From Homalodisca vitripennis (Eukaryota; Arthropoda; Insecta; Hemiptera; Cicadellidae): a stretch of 64,000 bases of DNA. Below the pieces are notes generated by a model. The model had not been told where the DNA came from and did not search any database. It was given only the letters and a program-made list of their open reading frames with translations. A program made the translations under genes and the position numbers. This document shows, one piece after another, positions 12,743 to 24,424 of this stretch (position 1 is the first letter of the stretch; every line of letters begins with the position of its first letter). The stretch lies in contig NC_060207.1 of assembly GCF_021130785.1 (NCBI RefSeq), forward strand, positions 248,001 through 312,000, read 5' to 3'.

Positions 12743-13269
12743 CCCCGTAAAACCTACAAAAATCAACGCACACTAGAATTTCTGATGACGCTTCCAGGGT
12801 TATAACTCCAGATTGTGGGAGTCATGTTTGTGACAGTCAAAGTTCAAAGACTTCACGCAGAAGGTGAAATGAAGCTAAACTCAATATGTGCATAAATCGT
12901 ATTCAGTACGGAAATGTTTCCAAAACATACTTCTTATTGGATACACTCAGATGGTGAAATCGTCTAATGGATGAAATTGTACTTAGAATAGAAATATGTG
13001 TACTATGTAAGCATTATTTAAACAGTACACAAAAAAATAACACATGCTTATGTTACTTGTGTAGTATTTAAATCATATACAATGCATGTATATTCAAAAT
13101 TGGCTATTTTCACCTTCATCATTGTTGGTTTTTATTTATATATTTATTAAAAACATAATTTACAAAAATGTTTTCAAAGCCATAATTGTATAGAAATAAA
13201 ATAGAAATGGGTAATTTTATAATAAAGGTGTTTTATAATATTTGTATTGTCGTTGCCGTGATATTGAGA
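12743..13269. other. non-coding spacer
   Basis: AT-rich sequence without a supportable gene. It does not match the missing part of the neighbouring hAT transposase. Confidence 0.5.
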
Positions 13270-15121
13270 CGGACGTATTGTATACAGATACGCGTAAATG
13301 TTGCATTAGATTTATTGAAGGAACAAACTATAATCAGAAAATTGTAGACCGTAGTAGATTAGACCCCATTGTAGACCCTTAAACATCAGACCCCATGATA
13401 GTAACAGAACAACTCAACGAATTTTTCGCAAGCTAACAACACACTTGCTCAAGCTGTCTATGATGGAATGCCTGTTAAATTGCCTCCCAGGCTGAAAATA
13501 AATGGCACTCTTGCTCTTTGGCCGACAACTCAAAATGAATTGAGAACAACCATAATGCAAATCAAATCGAAAAATGCAACTGGCTTTGATGACATTTCTA
13601 CAAAACTGATAAAAACCTGCATTGAGCCACTAATATGCCCACTAACAGATATAATCAATAAATCATTTGCACAAGGTATTTTTCCATCAAAATTAAAATC
13701 AGCAAAATTCTATCCAAAGTTCAAAAAAGGAGGCCCAACTCAAAATAGTAACTATCGGTCAATCTCCTTGCTCCCAGTAGTATCCAAAATTATTGAGAAA
13801 ATTGTACTGTTGCGTCTTCTAGACCATTTCAATAAAAACAACCTGCTACCAAGCAATCAACATGGTTTTGTTGAGGGTAAATCTACGACAACAGCCCTGG
13901 CAAGCATTGCTGAATATCTAATATCAGCTTTAGACATGGGAGATACAACTGCAATATTCCTGGACTTCACTAAGGCTTTTTATTGTTTGAGTCATGACTT
14001 GCTTCTCAAAAAACTAGAAGACCAAGGGATCAGAGGAACATCAGCAGATTGGTTCAGGAGTTACTTAACAGGCAGAACTCAGGCAGTCGAAATAAAAACT
14101 TCAAATAATGGAGTAACAAAAAGAACTGTCTCCAAAGCATTGCCAGTTGACTGAGGCATCCCACAAGGATCAGTACTGGGCCCTATTCTCTATATCATCT
14201 TTGTCAGTGATTTCCCTAAATATATCACAAACTACTGCTCTATGCTAATGTACGCGATGATACAGTCCTCCTACTAAAAAATACACACCCATCACAATTG
14301 GAAATAGAGTCCTATATAACAATAAATCTGACAATAGAGTATTGTCAAGCAAATGACCTAGTACTAAACAATACCAAGACCCAGCAACTGGTATTAGGAA
14401 GAAGAAAAGATGAAGTACTGGAACTGCCGGAGGAGTAGTCATAGATGAAACTCTCTCCTGGATCGACCAGGTTGACCAATTATGTGGAAAACAGCTCAGC
14501 ATTATGTACTAAGACTAAAACAAAATTGCCAGTATGGAAGTTGTAAGATGTGCTTACTTTGCTCTGTTTGAAAGCTACCTCAAATACGGGATAAATGTAT
14601 GGGGAAGCTCCTCCAAAATTAACATGCAAAGGGTACGCGAGCTACAGAAAAAAAGCAGTCCGTATACTAACAGGATTAGGACCCCAGGAATCCTGTAGGG
14701 ATGCCTTTAAACAGCATAAATTACTGACTGCAGTAGCTCTGTACATCCTAGAAGCAGTTATTTATGCCAGTCAACAAAACCTGACAAGAGGAGCATTCCT
14801 CCAACACAAGAGCGGCACAAAATTATACACTTCCCACCCATCAACTGCCCCTCTTTGAAAAACAACCCGCATATACCGTAACAAAACATCTTTCCACAAG
14901 AGGTCAAAAACACCACAAAACAACAGCAGCTCAGAAGAAAACTGACTACCTGGCTTCTTCACCGCCCTTACTACTCAATTGAGGAATTCCTGGACTGGAG
15001 GAGAAATGATGAATCAACACCTTTTCAACCAACCTGAATTATATTATGTGTATACATATGTAATGACACCATTCTAATCTCCAAGATTATAAATAAAGCA
15101 TATTGTCTATTGTCTATTGTA
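13270..15121 (+). mobile_element. CR1-like element, RT half
   Basis: This 5'-truncated element contains the linker, RT and 3' end. AATAAA is at 15092-15097 and the tail is (TATTGTC)n at 15101-15121. RT sequence and layout place it with the PWWP-ORF1 elements in this window, but ORF1 and endonuclease are missing. Confidence 0.82.
13390..15040 (+). pseudogene. CR1-like reverse transcriptase, multiply broken
   Basis: Linker VTEQLNEFFAS (13399) is followed, after a frame change, by an open stretch 13468-14154 with SNYRSISLLPVVSKIIEK, NQHGFVEGKSTTTAL and motif A (IFLDFTKAFYCLSH). TGA at 14152-14154 replaces Arg before motif B (GIPQGSVLGPILY), consistent with CGA to TGA decay. One base is missing inside YADD at about 14252 (MYA then frame change to DDTVLLLKN). 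Further frameshifts follow, then the C-terminal region at 14595-14858 (KKAVRILTGLGPQESC). Confidence 0.85.
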
Positions 15122-15780
15122 GTAGACAGACACCTTAAATTTTAAAAGAAAAACTCCAAGATGGCTACCTGCCAACAACTACAGTGAAAAGTGTCTCAAG
15201 AAACAGTAAAGTAGTGATGGTTTTAGGTTGACAACAACAATCAACACCTTACCTGGAGTACCGTGAGTCAATTCACTAATAAAACAAACAATTTCAACTA
15301 AAGATTAAAAGAAAATATACTTATAGAAAACACTACTAGCTGACCTACATTTCAAGGCAGCAATACATTGTAAATCAGATTTTTACAACTAATCACTGAT
15401 TTAATCCATAAGAATAATGCTCTAAATACTTATTTGCAACACATAAAGAAAGAGAGAAATTTTATATAACCTGTAACTGTTACATCACAAAATAGTTTGA
15501 CTACATAAGCTAGTGACGTCACTAACACTACGAATAATTCTTCTCAATAACAAGACAGCTACTAAGCCACCTGTGAGCCAGGCCGCTGACCTAGATAACA
15601 GAGTCAGCATTCCTCTACTCAGCATCCTCACAACTGGCAATAGTGCTATCACAGGCTGTATTATATCTCTCTCCTGATACAAATGCACAATTACATTACA
15701 AACCTGACCACACTTTCTGACCACTAAGATTCTGACAAACTTAGTAGAAATAAACTAACTTCATAGATGAATTAATCATC
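15122..15780. other. non-coding spacer
   Basis: No gene is supported. An open minus-strand frame at 15485-15724 has no recognisable domain, and its composition looks like chance. An 18-base motif at 15719-15736 recurs with one mismatch at 18727-18744, bracketing the next two elements. Confidence 0.45.
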
Positions 15781-15783
15781 ATA

Positions 15784-18065
15784 GTGGTGTCTATATATCA
15801 CTCAACATCAGGCGATCCCAAAATCTTTCTTAAATCTTTAGAAGATTTATTGAACTACTTTACAAATTGGAGCAACTACACTATAGTGATGGGAGGTGAT
15901 CTAAACTACAAATTTTATGTAACAACCAATAGTGAAACTGCTCTTGCTCTCCAAAATCTGTTAAGACAATACAATTATTACTACCTGAATCGCAGTCCTA
16001 CAAGACTTTCTAATTGCTTGGACAACGTCTTTACAAATAACAGAATTTGTTTAAGTTATCCTACCTGCCAAATTATAGATTTTCCCTTCTCAGATCACAA
16101 TGGTATTCTTGTGAATCTGGGGAATATCACAAATTTCAAAAACCATGAAAATCAGTTAGATATGACTATTAGCCTGAAAACTGTGCTTCCTAAACGCTCA
16201 CTGAATGACCTTAGCACAAAATTGGCCTCTTATGACTGGGACAAAATAATTTATCAAAACAACCATAGTTCACACCTACTTTTCAACAAAATTTGGACTG
16301 TGCTTAACAATACTATATTATATTTAAAAATACTGACAAAATCTGATTCAAACAAATAAAAAAATATTAAAAATAAATGGTATAACCACGATCTGGCTAA
16401 AATGCAATAGTATCAAGCGCTAATTGCTATAGTATCAACATTACCCCTGATACTTTGAATAATTTTTTCATTAACTCAGAAATTAAAGACGCTTTGGGAA
16501 ATTCCTCTTGTGCTGCAAAAGAATGCTTACAAAAATGTAACATTAAATTACCACCAGAAACCTTTGAATAGACAGATATCAGACCCGAGGATATAATCGA
16601 ATCTGTTAAAAACCTAAGCAACTCTGACAGTATTGACATATACAGCATGTCCAATAATGTCTTAAAGAAAATTATTCCAGGTATTGTTGTCCCTCTTACA
16701 ATATGTTTTAATCTCTGTTTAAATGAGAGCTATTTTCCTGAAGAACTTAAAATTTCAAGAGTGTGTCCAGTCTTTAAGATGGGTTCAAAAAATAAACCTG
16801 AAAGTTACCGCCCCATTTCTATAGTTCCAGTTGTTGGTAAACTACTTAAAATCCTGGTTTATAAGCAAATTTCTAATTATTTTGAAACAAATAACCTTCT
16901 AAAATCTATGCAATTCAGTTTTAGGAAAAATAAATCAACCTTTCAAGCCCTAGACAAATGAGTTAGAGATGTCTCACAAGCCTTTGAAGAAAAGGCAATT
17001 GCTCAGGCCACTTTATGTGACCTTAGCAGGGCTTTTGATTGTGTTGATATTAATGATCATACCATGAAATTATCATACTATGGGTTGGGCAGTGTACCGC
17101 TCTCATTTCTAAAATCCTATTTAAGCAATAGAAAGCAAAAGGTTTATAACAATGGTAACTGGTCTCAGGAAGTAAATGTCACATATGGCGGCCCCCAGGG
17201 ATCCATACTAGGCCCATTGTTATTCTTGGTCTGTATTAATGACTTGCTGTTGTCAATCTCTGCCACAACAATCTTGTATGCAGATGACTCAACATTTTTA
17301 AATACAGGCAATAGCATTGAGGAACTAAACACTCTTAGCACAAAATACTCTATTGGAAGCTTTAAGCTGGTTTAAAAACAATGGTTTCCATCTAAATGTA
17401 TCTAAAACCCAAAATATCCTGTTCAGTTGAAGAAAATCTGTAAACTCTCAAAGCAATCTATTGAATCATGCTAAATTCTTAGGAATCATTATTATTGACA
17501 GAAATTTTAATTGGGATGCCTATATTAATTATCTTTCAACTAAGTTATCTAAAGTGATTTATCTTCTCAGACGGCTTAAACTCTATGTTAATACAAATTA
17601 TGTGAGAACGGCTTATTTTGCCTTTTTTCAATCCATTATAAGGTATGGACTAATAGTGTGGGGCAATGCAAGTGAAATTAATAACATTTTTATCCTTAAA
17701 AAAATCTGTAAGAATTATTACTAACTCACAGCCACTTGAACATTGTAGACCTCTTTTCACTATTTGTAAAATTCAGACCATAATAAACCTGTATCTTTTT
17801 GATCTTATGAAAAATATCTTTCAAAATCCTCAATTATTAAAACCCAACAGTATAAAACAATCCCACAATACCAGGAATAAAAATGCTGCATCTATTAATT
17901 TTAATAGATTGAGCAAAACTCGTGAAAGCCATTCTGTTATTGCACTGAGGGTGTACAACCATTTGTTACCTTAGTCCAAAAGTACAATAAATAAATATTT
18001 TTTAATAAATATTGCTTATTGCTGTTAGATAGCCCATTTTATGAACTGGACGAGTTCTTCCAATT
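15784..18065 (+). pseudogene. endonuclease-RT (ORF2) remnant
   Basis: Endonuclease part (15784-16359): VSIYHSTSGDPKIFL, MGGDLNYKF (the GDFN motif with Leu for Phe) and FSDHNGI. RT part: PESYRPISIVPVVGK and SFRKNKSTFQAL (16790-16955). A TGA at 16959 stands before VRDVSQAFEEKA. Then come motif A (TLCDLSRAFDCVD), motif B (YGGPQGSILGPLLF) and intact motif C (ILYADDSTFL, about 17275). A frameshift lies near 17370, then FLGIIIIDRNFNWDAYINYL, and another near 17700 before SVRIITNSQPLEHC. It resembles the 5890 element more than the PWWP group. Confidence 0.83.
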
Positions 18066-18256
18066 AAAACACATTTTATTTTAAATTCCCCAATGCCACT
18101 GGCTGTATTTGAGTATTGTGGTTTATATTTACGTAACTTAAGATATAATTAATCTAAGTTTTATAACTGACTTTGCTATATTCATATAAAGCTGTAATAA
18201 GACTTTGTCAATGATCTTTATTTTATGGCAATAAAAAATGTTGATTGATTGTTGAT
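15784..18256 (+). mobile_element. CR1-like element with partial endonuclease and RT
   Basis: The element begins in the middle of the APE endonuclease and runs through RT to AATAAA (18230-18235) and a TTGATTG-type tail near 18241-18256. The linker between endonuclease and RT is shortened: the frame jumps near 16405 from KNKWYNHDLAKMQ to the INITPDTLNNFF segment. Confidence 0.8.
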
Positions 18257-18697
18257 ATACTAATTGTTAAATTGTATATATTAATTTTTAATTTTATATA
18301 TTGATTATTGAGTTTTATATATTTTGTTGTTGATTTTTATATTTGTTGTAGAAATTTATACCTATTGTTGATTTCTATATTTGTTGGGGACTTTTGTTAA
18401 ATTGTGCACATTTGGTTACAATCTTGTTGCTTTTAACAATTAATGCTTGTTCTAACTTTTTTTAATGCAGCCTGCTTAAAGAAACAAAAAGTACTAGAAA
18501 TACTGTCTCAAACCACTAAGCTTATACAATGTTGCTGTAAATGCTACTGTTGGACCTCTGTATGATTTTTATTTTATTTAGTGTTTAGTTAATAGTAAAT
18601 TGTTACATGTACATTTGACTTGGCCATCTGGTGGCAAATACATATTGTCAATACTTGCATAAGTCTACGGCAATATAATTTGAATTTGAATTTGAAA
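18257..18697 (+). mobile_element. 3' UTR fragment of a CR1-like element
   Basis: T-rich degenerate repeats (variants of TTGTTGATTTTATAT) and AT-rich 3' UTR-like sequence end in (TTTGAA)3 at about 18679-18697, the same tail as the element ending at 8835. No coding sequence remains. It is joined to the tail of the preceding element. Confidence 0.5.
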
Positions 18698-18799
18698 CAT
18701 TTTTTGAATGACATTACCCTATTTTTGACCACTAAGAGTCTGACCCGAGTTATCCAATTTTACCTTTAGAAAAAATCAGATATCTAGTACAAAACATAT

Positions 18800-20575
18800 A
18801 TGGACACATACAATATGGACCTCCAGAATAAATCACCTTTTACCGTAGGAGAATATGTGTTTGCAAAACTCAGGGGTTGTCCGCATTGGCCAGCTGTTAT
18901 TACTGAGATCAATCTTGGCAAAATAAAAACAAATACAAAGTAACTTTTTTTGGTGACCACAAGTCAGTTGAAATCAAACAAGCTGATTTGTACCCCTACC
19001 TTGAATATAAAACAACTTTTGGTCAACAAAAAACAGATAACTTTAAAAATAAATTAATAAATCAAGCATTACTGGAGGCAGAGCAATCTTACTCCAGTAA
19101 TAAATGTGGCAACCCATGCAGTGTGCTCCATGACTCCAACCAGGAACTCAAGGATACACAGCAGACAGAGGCACAAGTATGTCAGCCAACCATAAACGAC
19201 ATCCAAACAAAAATACAAAACAGCAACGACTCTGACCTGGAAACATCTCTCTCTCTTGCTGCGGAGGCTGGCAATATACTCCGTTCTGAAAACTACAAAT
19301 TGAAGCAAGACCTGCATGAAATGACTTTGAAAAACTCTCACTTGGCTAAACAAATAATGGACTCTACCCAAATTGGCCAAACGAGGTACGAAATGCAAAT
19401 TGAGGAACTAGAGAAAGAGAATGAAAAACTATTAAGTAGAACTGCATCCCTTATAGACACTATACAACAGCTGGAAATTAAGTTGTCTAAAGAGAAGGAA
19501 TTGCGTATACAATTAGAAGCACTTTTTGAGGAACAAGACCAAGATAAAGAAAAAGCTATCTGAAAATATGAAAATGACATATTACAGTTAAAGGAAACCA
19601 TAGAACAATTAAAAAATGAAAACCAAAACATTATTTATAAAAACACCAAAAGCACTATAGTTAAAAAAAACTCAGAAACCCAAACTAATCCTACGACGCC
19701 TGAAACACCAAACAACTCTCCAGTACTCCTCACACAAATCGCACAACTAAGCATTCGGCAAGACACACCGGAACAGCAGATGAAATCACTTCAGGATCAT
19801 TCTAAAATTTTAGATTCATTGTGCCTGGCCAAATCTGAGACTGATAAATTCCATAATAGTGGAGAAACTATCCCACACCACTTAGTGCAGGATTGTACTA
19901 AAAACCCCCATGAGGACTTGATCGGGAGAGTCAGTCAAACTCCAACAAAAAAAACTGAACTCATTACAAACAGGGAGAGTCAGACAAACTCCGACCAAAA
20001 AACTGAAAATCTCAAAAAACATGTAAACAAACCCCACTGCTTCATTTACAAACACAAACGCTAACAAAATGAGGAGGGATAATATGTTCAGCGTGTCACT
20101 GCAGGTTGCCAAAAGTAAAGCGCAAGTATACTCAGCGGAGGTGCCAACCCCTCCAGTACTGGAAGTTAACATAATACACCCAGTATATCCTCAGTTGGGC
20201 CAGAACACACAAATAAAGTCGCTTCTTGGCTTTCCAAGATCTCCACCAGCCTGGGCCAAGATCCGAGAGGAAGGGGAAAGTGTTCAGGAGTTTTGCAACC
20301 GGTACATAGAAGAGTACAAAATAATTTCTTTGGGAACCCAGCCTAAACATGAGGTTACATCAGGACAAGAACATTGCCCAGGAAAGACCCACCTGTCTAC
20401 AACAGCTGAAAACTCCAACTCCAGTACAGAAAATGACAACTATCCTGACATCCCCGTTAGTGTTCAACACAACCAGGCCGATAGCCATCAGCCACACTTA
20501 GATGGAAACAACACCTCTCAAAGCACAAATCCACAAATATACTCTGACATCTCTACAGACATGAGCACTTTTTAA
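18800..20575 (+). pseudogene. retrotransposon ORF1 with N-terminal HDGF/LEDGF-type PWWP domain
   Basis: From ATG 18800 the protein reads FTVGEYVFAKLRGCPHWPAV, the PWWP signature (PHWP). A one-base frameshift near 18940 follows, then KVTFFGDHKSVEIKQADLYP, the second half of the fold with the FFG-x-H and (L/I)(Y/F)PY landmarks of HDGF/LEDGF proteins, and a post-domain helix (FGQQ...KNKLINQALLEAE). Residues from 19230 to 19620 form a long coiled coil rich in Leu, Glu and Lys, interrupted by TGA at 19561-19563. A Thr/Asn/Gln-rich tail runs to TAA at 20062. A further frame (20069-20575) carries NMFSVSLQVAK and ESVQEFCNRYIEEYK, both shared with copy B. ORF1 proteins normally bind RNA and act as chaperones; here the PWWP implies nucleosome binding (inference). 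Confidence 0.85.
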
Positions 20576-20607
20576 GATCTCAGCCCCAAGAAACAGGAAA
20601 AGCAAAC

Positions 20608-21250
20608 AATTTAACAATCCTCCACCAGAACATAAGAGGACTGGCATAAAAAGTTGACAGGCTAAATCATTTACTGCATGAAGTGTGCCCCAGCCTTATA
20701 GTATTAACTGAACACGGTGCCAAAGAAGAAGAAGTCAAAATTACAGCAATTCAAGGATATACACTGGTGACTGAATATTTCCGAAAAATCACAGACTGGG
20801 AGGTGTTGCCGTTTACTGCAGGGAAAGTCTCCTGAATGACAAGAAGCTATAGAAATAGCTATGGTTCGCATTAAAGCTAAAGGAAAACACTTTCACATAC
20901 TTAGAGTTTATCAACCACCTGGAGGAAATACAAGAACTAGTGTGGACATATTATCACACATCCTGGATCATAATCAAGCTCACAATAAATTATTTATAAT
21001 TATTGGGGATATAAATATTGACAATCTAAAATAAAATAGCCCAGAGAGCCTGATTTTTAACACTGAACTAGCTACACATAATATGAGAAGATTACCCCTC
21101 CCTCCAACCCGTATTACATATGATTCATCAACATCTATTGACGGTGTTTGCACTAATTTTATTGACCCAGACATTACTGCAACAATTATACAGTCTGGTC
21201 TGTCAGACCATACGGCTCAAATGTGCAAGCTTAGCTGCCACACAGATAAA
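20608..21250 (+). pseudogene. APE-type endonuclease of copy A
   Basis: Readable motifs in order: LTILHQNIRGLA (catalytic Asn), a TAA at 20647-20649, LIVLTEHGAKEEE (catalytic Glu), a frameshift near 20790, HILRVYQPPGGNTR, IIIGDINIDN (Asp/Asn pair), a TAA at about 21031, PPTRITYDSSTSIDGVCTN and SGLSDHTAQ (terminal Asp-His). The enzyme nicks target DNA to prime reverse transcription. All catalytic residues survive, but the frame is broken three times. Confidence 0.83.
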
Positions 21251-23410
21251 AACTTGACCCAAACCCATATACGACAACTGAGCAGAAAAAACCTCGATAC
21301 TCTCAAGTCCTTGGTTTCGATCAAACTGGGATGCTGTATATCATGCAGTGGATATGGAAACAGCTTTTACCACATTCCAAGAAGTATTACAGATAGCCTT
21401 AGACATCTCCTGCCCACAAAGAAAGACCAAGAAAAAGAATAAAAGGAGACCAAGAAACTATTATGACAAGGAAACAGCTGACTTAAAATCCTCCTATTTA
21501 AATGCCCTAACAAAACATGAAGCTACAGGAAGTGTACAAGACAAAGTTACAATGGTGAGCAGAAAAATATTGTATGACCAAAACCTACGGAGCCTACAAC
21601 AAAACGCAAATGCTCAGCTTATAGAACAATCTAATAATAAGTCTAAAGCATTATGGAACCTAATCAATTCAGAGAAACAATCAAGACAACCCAGCCAATT
21701 CTATCTTAAACTTAACATAAACAACAAAACTGTAGACAACCCAGTGGAAGTAGCTGAATATCTAAATACATACTTTTCCCAGATAGCAGAAATTACTCTA
21801 CAGAAGAACAATCAACAACAAAGAGATAACGGACTACAAGAAGAACAAGCTCTCACAGTTTCACCCATAACACAACCATTTCATTTGACTCCCACAACTA
21901 TAAATGAGGTAAAATCTGTAATCTGCAGTCTAAAAAATAAATCATCCAGTGGCATAGACGAGTACTCACCGAAAATAGTTAAACATTGTGCTGAAGAATT
22001 AGTCACACCTCTCACAGCAATTATAAACCAGTTATTCGCTCAAGGTCATTTTCCATCTGGACTGAACGTTTCTAAAGTATACCCTAAATATAAAAAAGGA
22101 TCACCATTAGAACCTGAAAATTACAGACCCATATCACTGATTTCTACATTTTCCAAAATCATTGATAAATTAGTTCTGACAAGACTAATGAAACATCTCA
22201 AACACCATAGCCTACTCACAGACTGCCAACACGGATTTCAGAAACAGAGGTCAACAACCTCTGCTACCATCAGCCTTGTTGAGACCATCATAGATGATGA
22301 AAAATATGTTAAAGCTCTTTTTTTGGATTATAGCAAGGCTTTTGACTGCTTGGGGCACAGTCTGATCTCAAAAAAACTTTTAACCCTGGGAATTAGAGAC
22401 ATTTCAAACAAATGGTTTGTAAGCTATCTACATGGAAGATCTCAAGTTGTGGAGTTACAATCTACCACATCCGGTGTCACAAGCACAGTCAGATCTAATC
22501 TGCAACCAATTAACAGAGGAGTTCCTCAGGGATCTGTGCAAGGCCCTATACTGTTCATCCTGTTTACTAACGACTTTCCGTCATTTCTTCAAAACAACAG
22601 CACTCACTGTCTAATGTATGCGGATGACACAACCCTTTTAATAAAAGATGACTCAGTAGAAGAACTTTATGTAAATTCCCTAACATCACTGCAAAATGCT
22701 CTCATGTATAGCAAACTCAATGACCTAGTACTAAATCCCGACAAAACAACTCAAGTGCATTTCAGTAGGAAAAAAGGCCAAACACCAAGTCTACCCAATA
22801 CATCAGTAGGTAACCAGGTCAAGTTTTTGGGTATCACAATAGACAAAAAGCTTTCATGGACAGAACAGGTAAATAACACCTGCAAAAAAATAAGCACAGG
22901 ACTCTCTACGTAGTAAAACGTATCAAATGGATTGAAACTTTAGAAGCTGCAAAAACTGCCTATTACACATTAGTGGAATCACATATCAGATGTGGACTGG
23001 TTGTCTGGGGCAGCTCTGCTGGAAACCTTAATAGAGTACTCATTTTACAAGAGAAAGCAGTTAAGACTCTAGCTGGACTGGAACCACTTCAAAGCTGCCA
23101 ACAAGCCTTCCAGTCTCTGGGTATACTAAGAGTAACGGCTCTCTACATATTTGAAACAATCATACATGTTGACAGACTAAACCTCAAGACCAACAGTGAC
23201 GTCCACACCTACCATACCCGTAATGCTTCCAGATACATATTGCCTCAACACCGCACTGCTCTTTTTGGTAAAAAAAACCATCATACATTGGTAGAAAACT
23301 CAAAAATATGCTCCCAGAAAACATCAGAAACCTAACAGGAAATCGACTCAAGAAAGGACTTCAAGACTACCTAGTGAAAAGACCAATAAACACCCTTATG
23401 ACAACGCCAA
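21250..23410 (+). pseudogene. reverse transcriptase of copy A, nearly intact
   Basis: An open stretch of 521 codons (21348-22913) contains the linker (KSKALWNLINSEK, VAEYLNTYFSQIAE), RT fingers (ENYRPISLISTFSKIID, CQHGFQKQRSTTSAT), motif A (ALFLDYSKAFDCLGHS), motif B (NRGVPQGSVQGPILF), motif C (MYADDTTLL) and the thumb (KFLGITIDKKLSWTEQV). A frameshift near 22905 and another near 23270 split off the C-terminal region (WGSSAGNLNRVLILQEKAVK, HTYHTRNASRYILPQHR). The best-preserved RT in the window, it would need only two frame corrections within the RT itself. Confidence 0.87.
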
Positions 23411-23861
23411 ACTGCTAAAGTACTGCACTAATATTGAATGACATAAAATATTATTAACATTTTTACTTGTGTAAAGACGTACTCTCTTTGAATTTTGTAT
23501 TACACTATTACTGTACTTGATGTTCATGTAATAATAAAAAAGAAAAAAAAATGAAATGAACATGTAGATCAACTAATAAAAGCACTAAATTGTTTTGCTT
23601 TGAGAACAATTAGCTCTAACAAACCGTGATACTATTAAGCCCAGAGCACATGGACTGACTAAAGTGCAAACCAGTTTAGCGCGCAACTATTTCGTGACCT
23701 CGACAATGTATTAAAGTAGGGAGGCGCACACAACGCAATCGATTTTTGACGATCTGAAACCAGTCACATGCAACCGTGGGCCCGCGGTTTCAGTTGCGTT
23801 GCAGACTTCAGTTGCACGAGATTATGTGGTGTTTTGACGGCCACATAGTGTCTATTTCAAC

Positions 23862-24294
23862 ATGAGTGATCAAGAACTCAACATTAAGCTCGTTGGAGCA
23901 GTGGAGAAGTATGAAGTTCTGTACAACTACAAACATTAGCTGAATACTTCAGAGCCAAAGAGGCTAAATTACTATCAAATGCAGAGGCAGATACCAGCAA
24001 TCAGCAGATTGATAACAATGGATGAAATAACGATCAACAGAGGATTAAGATGTTCCTGCTCAGCTTGATAACAGAATTGGAAGAATTGAGTGATTCGTAA
24101 ATTAAGATTTTCAAACAACACGTGTTAAGGGTGAGTGATAGACATTTAACTCTCAGAACACCATCAACAGCCACAGACATCAGGAACAACACGTTCAATA
24201 CTCACCTCTCCAACGATGTCCGACTCAAGAGAGTCACAAATGAACATTACTTACATGTCCAATGTAGTTGTTCAAATGCAAACTGCAGATTTTT
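23862..24294 (+). pseudogene. MADF-BESS protein remnant
   Basis: An ATG at 23862 starts MSDQELNIKLVGAVEKYEVL, typical of a MADF domain start (Myb/SANT-like DNA binding), and stops at a TAG near 23937. The middle is degenerate. A second recognisable block at about 24050-24135 reads FLLSLITELEELSDS then IKIFKQHVLRV, as in a BESS protein-interaction motif. No introns separate them, and most of the MADF domain is missing. MADF-BESS proteins occur both as insect transcription factors and as the accessory protein of PIF/Harbinger transposons; I cannot tell which this is. The preceding 300 bases (23561-23861) are non-coding. Confidence 0.5.
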
Positions 24295-24424
24295 ATAACA
24301 CCTTTTCTGATAGCCTTCACAAACACTAATATGTAAACACTTTTATTCAATTTATATGGTAATCATTTATTGATCATCTTATTCCCTACATATGCTAATG
24401 TAATTATAAAATGACAAAGTTGAC

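Larger units (their letters stand above)
18745..23560 (+). mobile_element. near full-length CR1-like element with PWWP-domain ORF1 (copy A)
   Basis: Order: ORF1 with a PWWP domain, coiled coil and C-terminal module (18800-20575), APE endonuclease (about 20608-21250), linker and RT (21250-23410), then a 3' end with AATAAA (23533-23538) and an A-rich tail with AAATG repeats. All parts lie on one strand in normal retrotransposon order and at about 4.8 kb total, the expected size. The left border is uncertain because no 5' UTR landmark was recognised. Confidence 0.85.

Noticed and set aside
12783..12830. CTGATGA box resembling a hammerhead
   Set aside because: No stem II or GAAA box follows at the right distance.
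15485..15724. Minus-strand 79-codon frame with hydrophobic stretches
   Set aside because: No domain, no splice context and no conservation evidence. Most likely chance.
19069..19631. Antisense frames across the PWWP-element ORF1
   Set aside because: They are complements of the coiled-coil codons, rich in Phe, Ser and Cys, as expected of a shadow frame.
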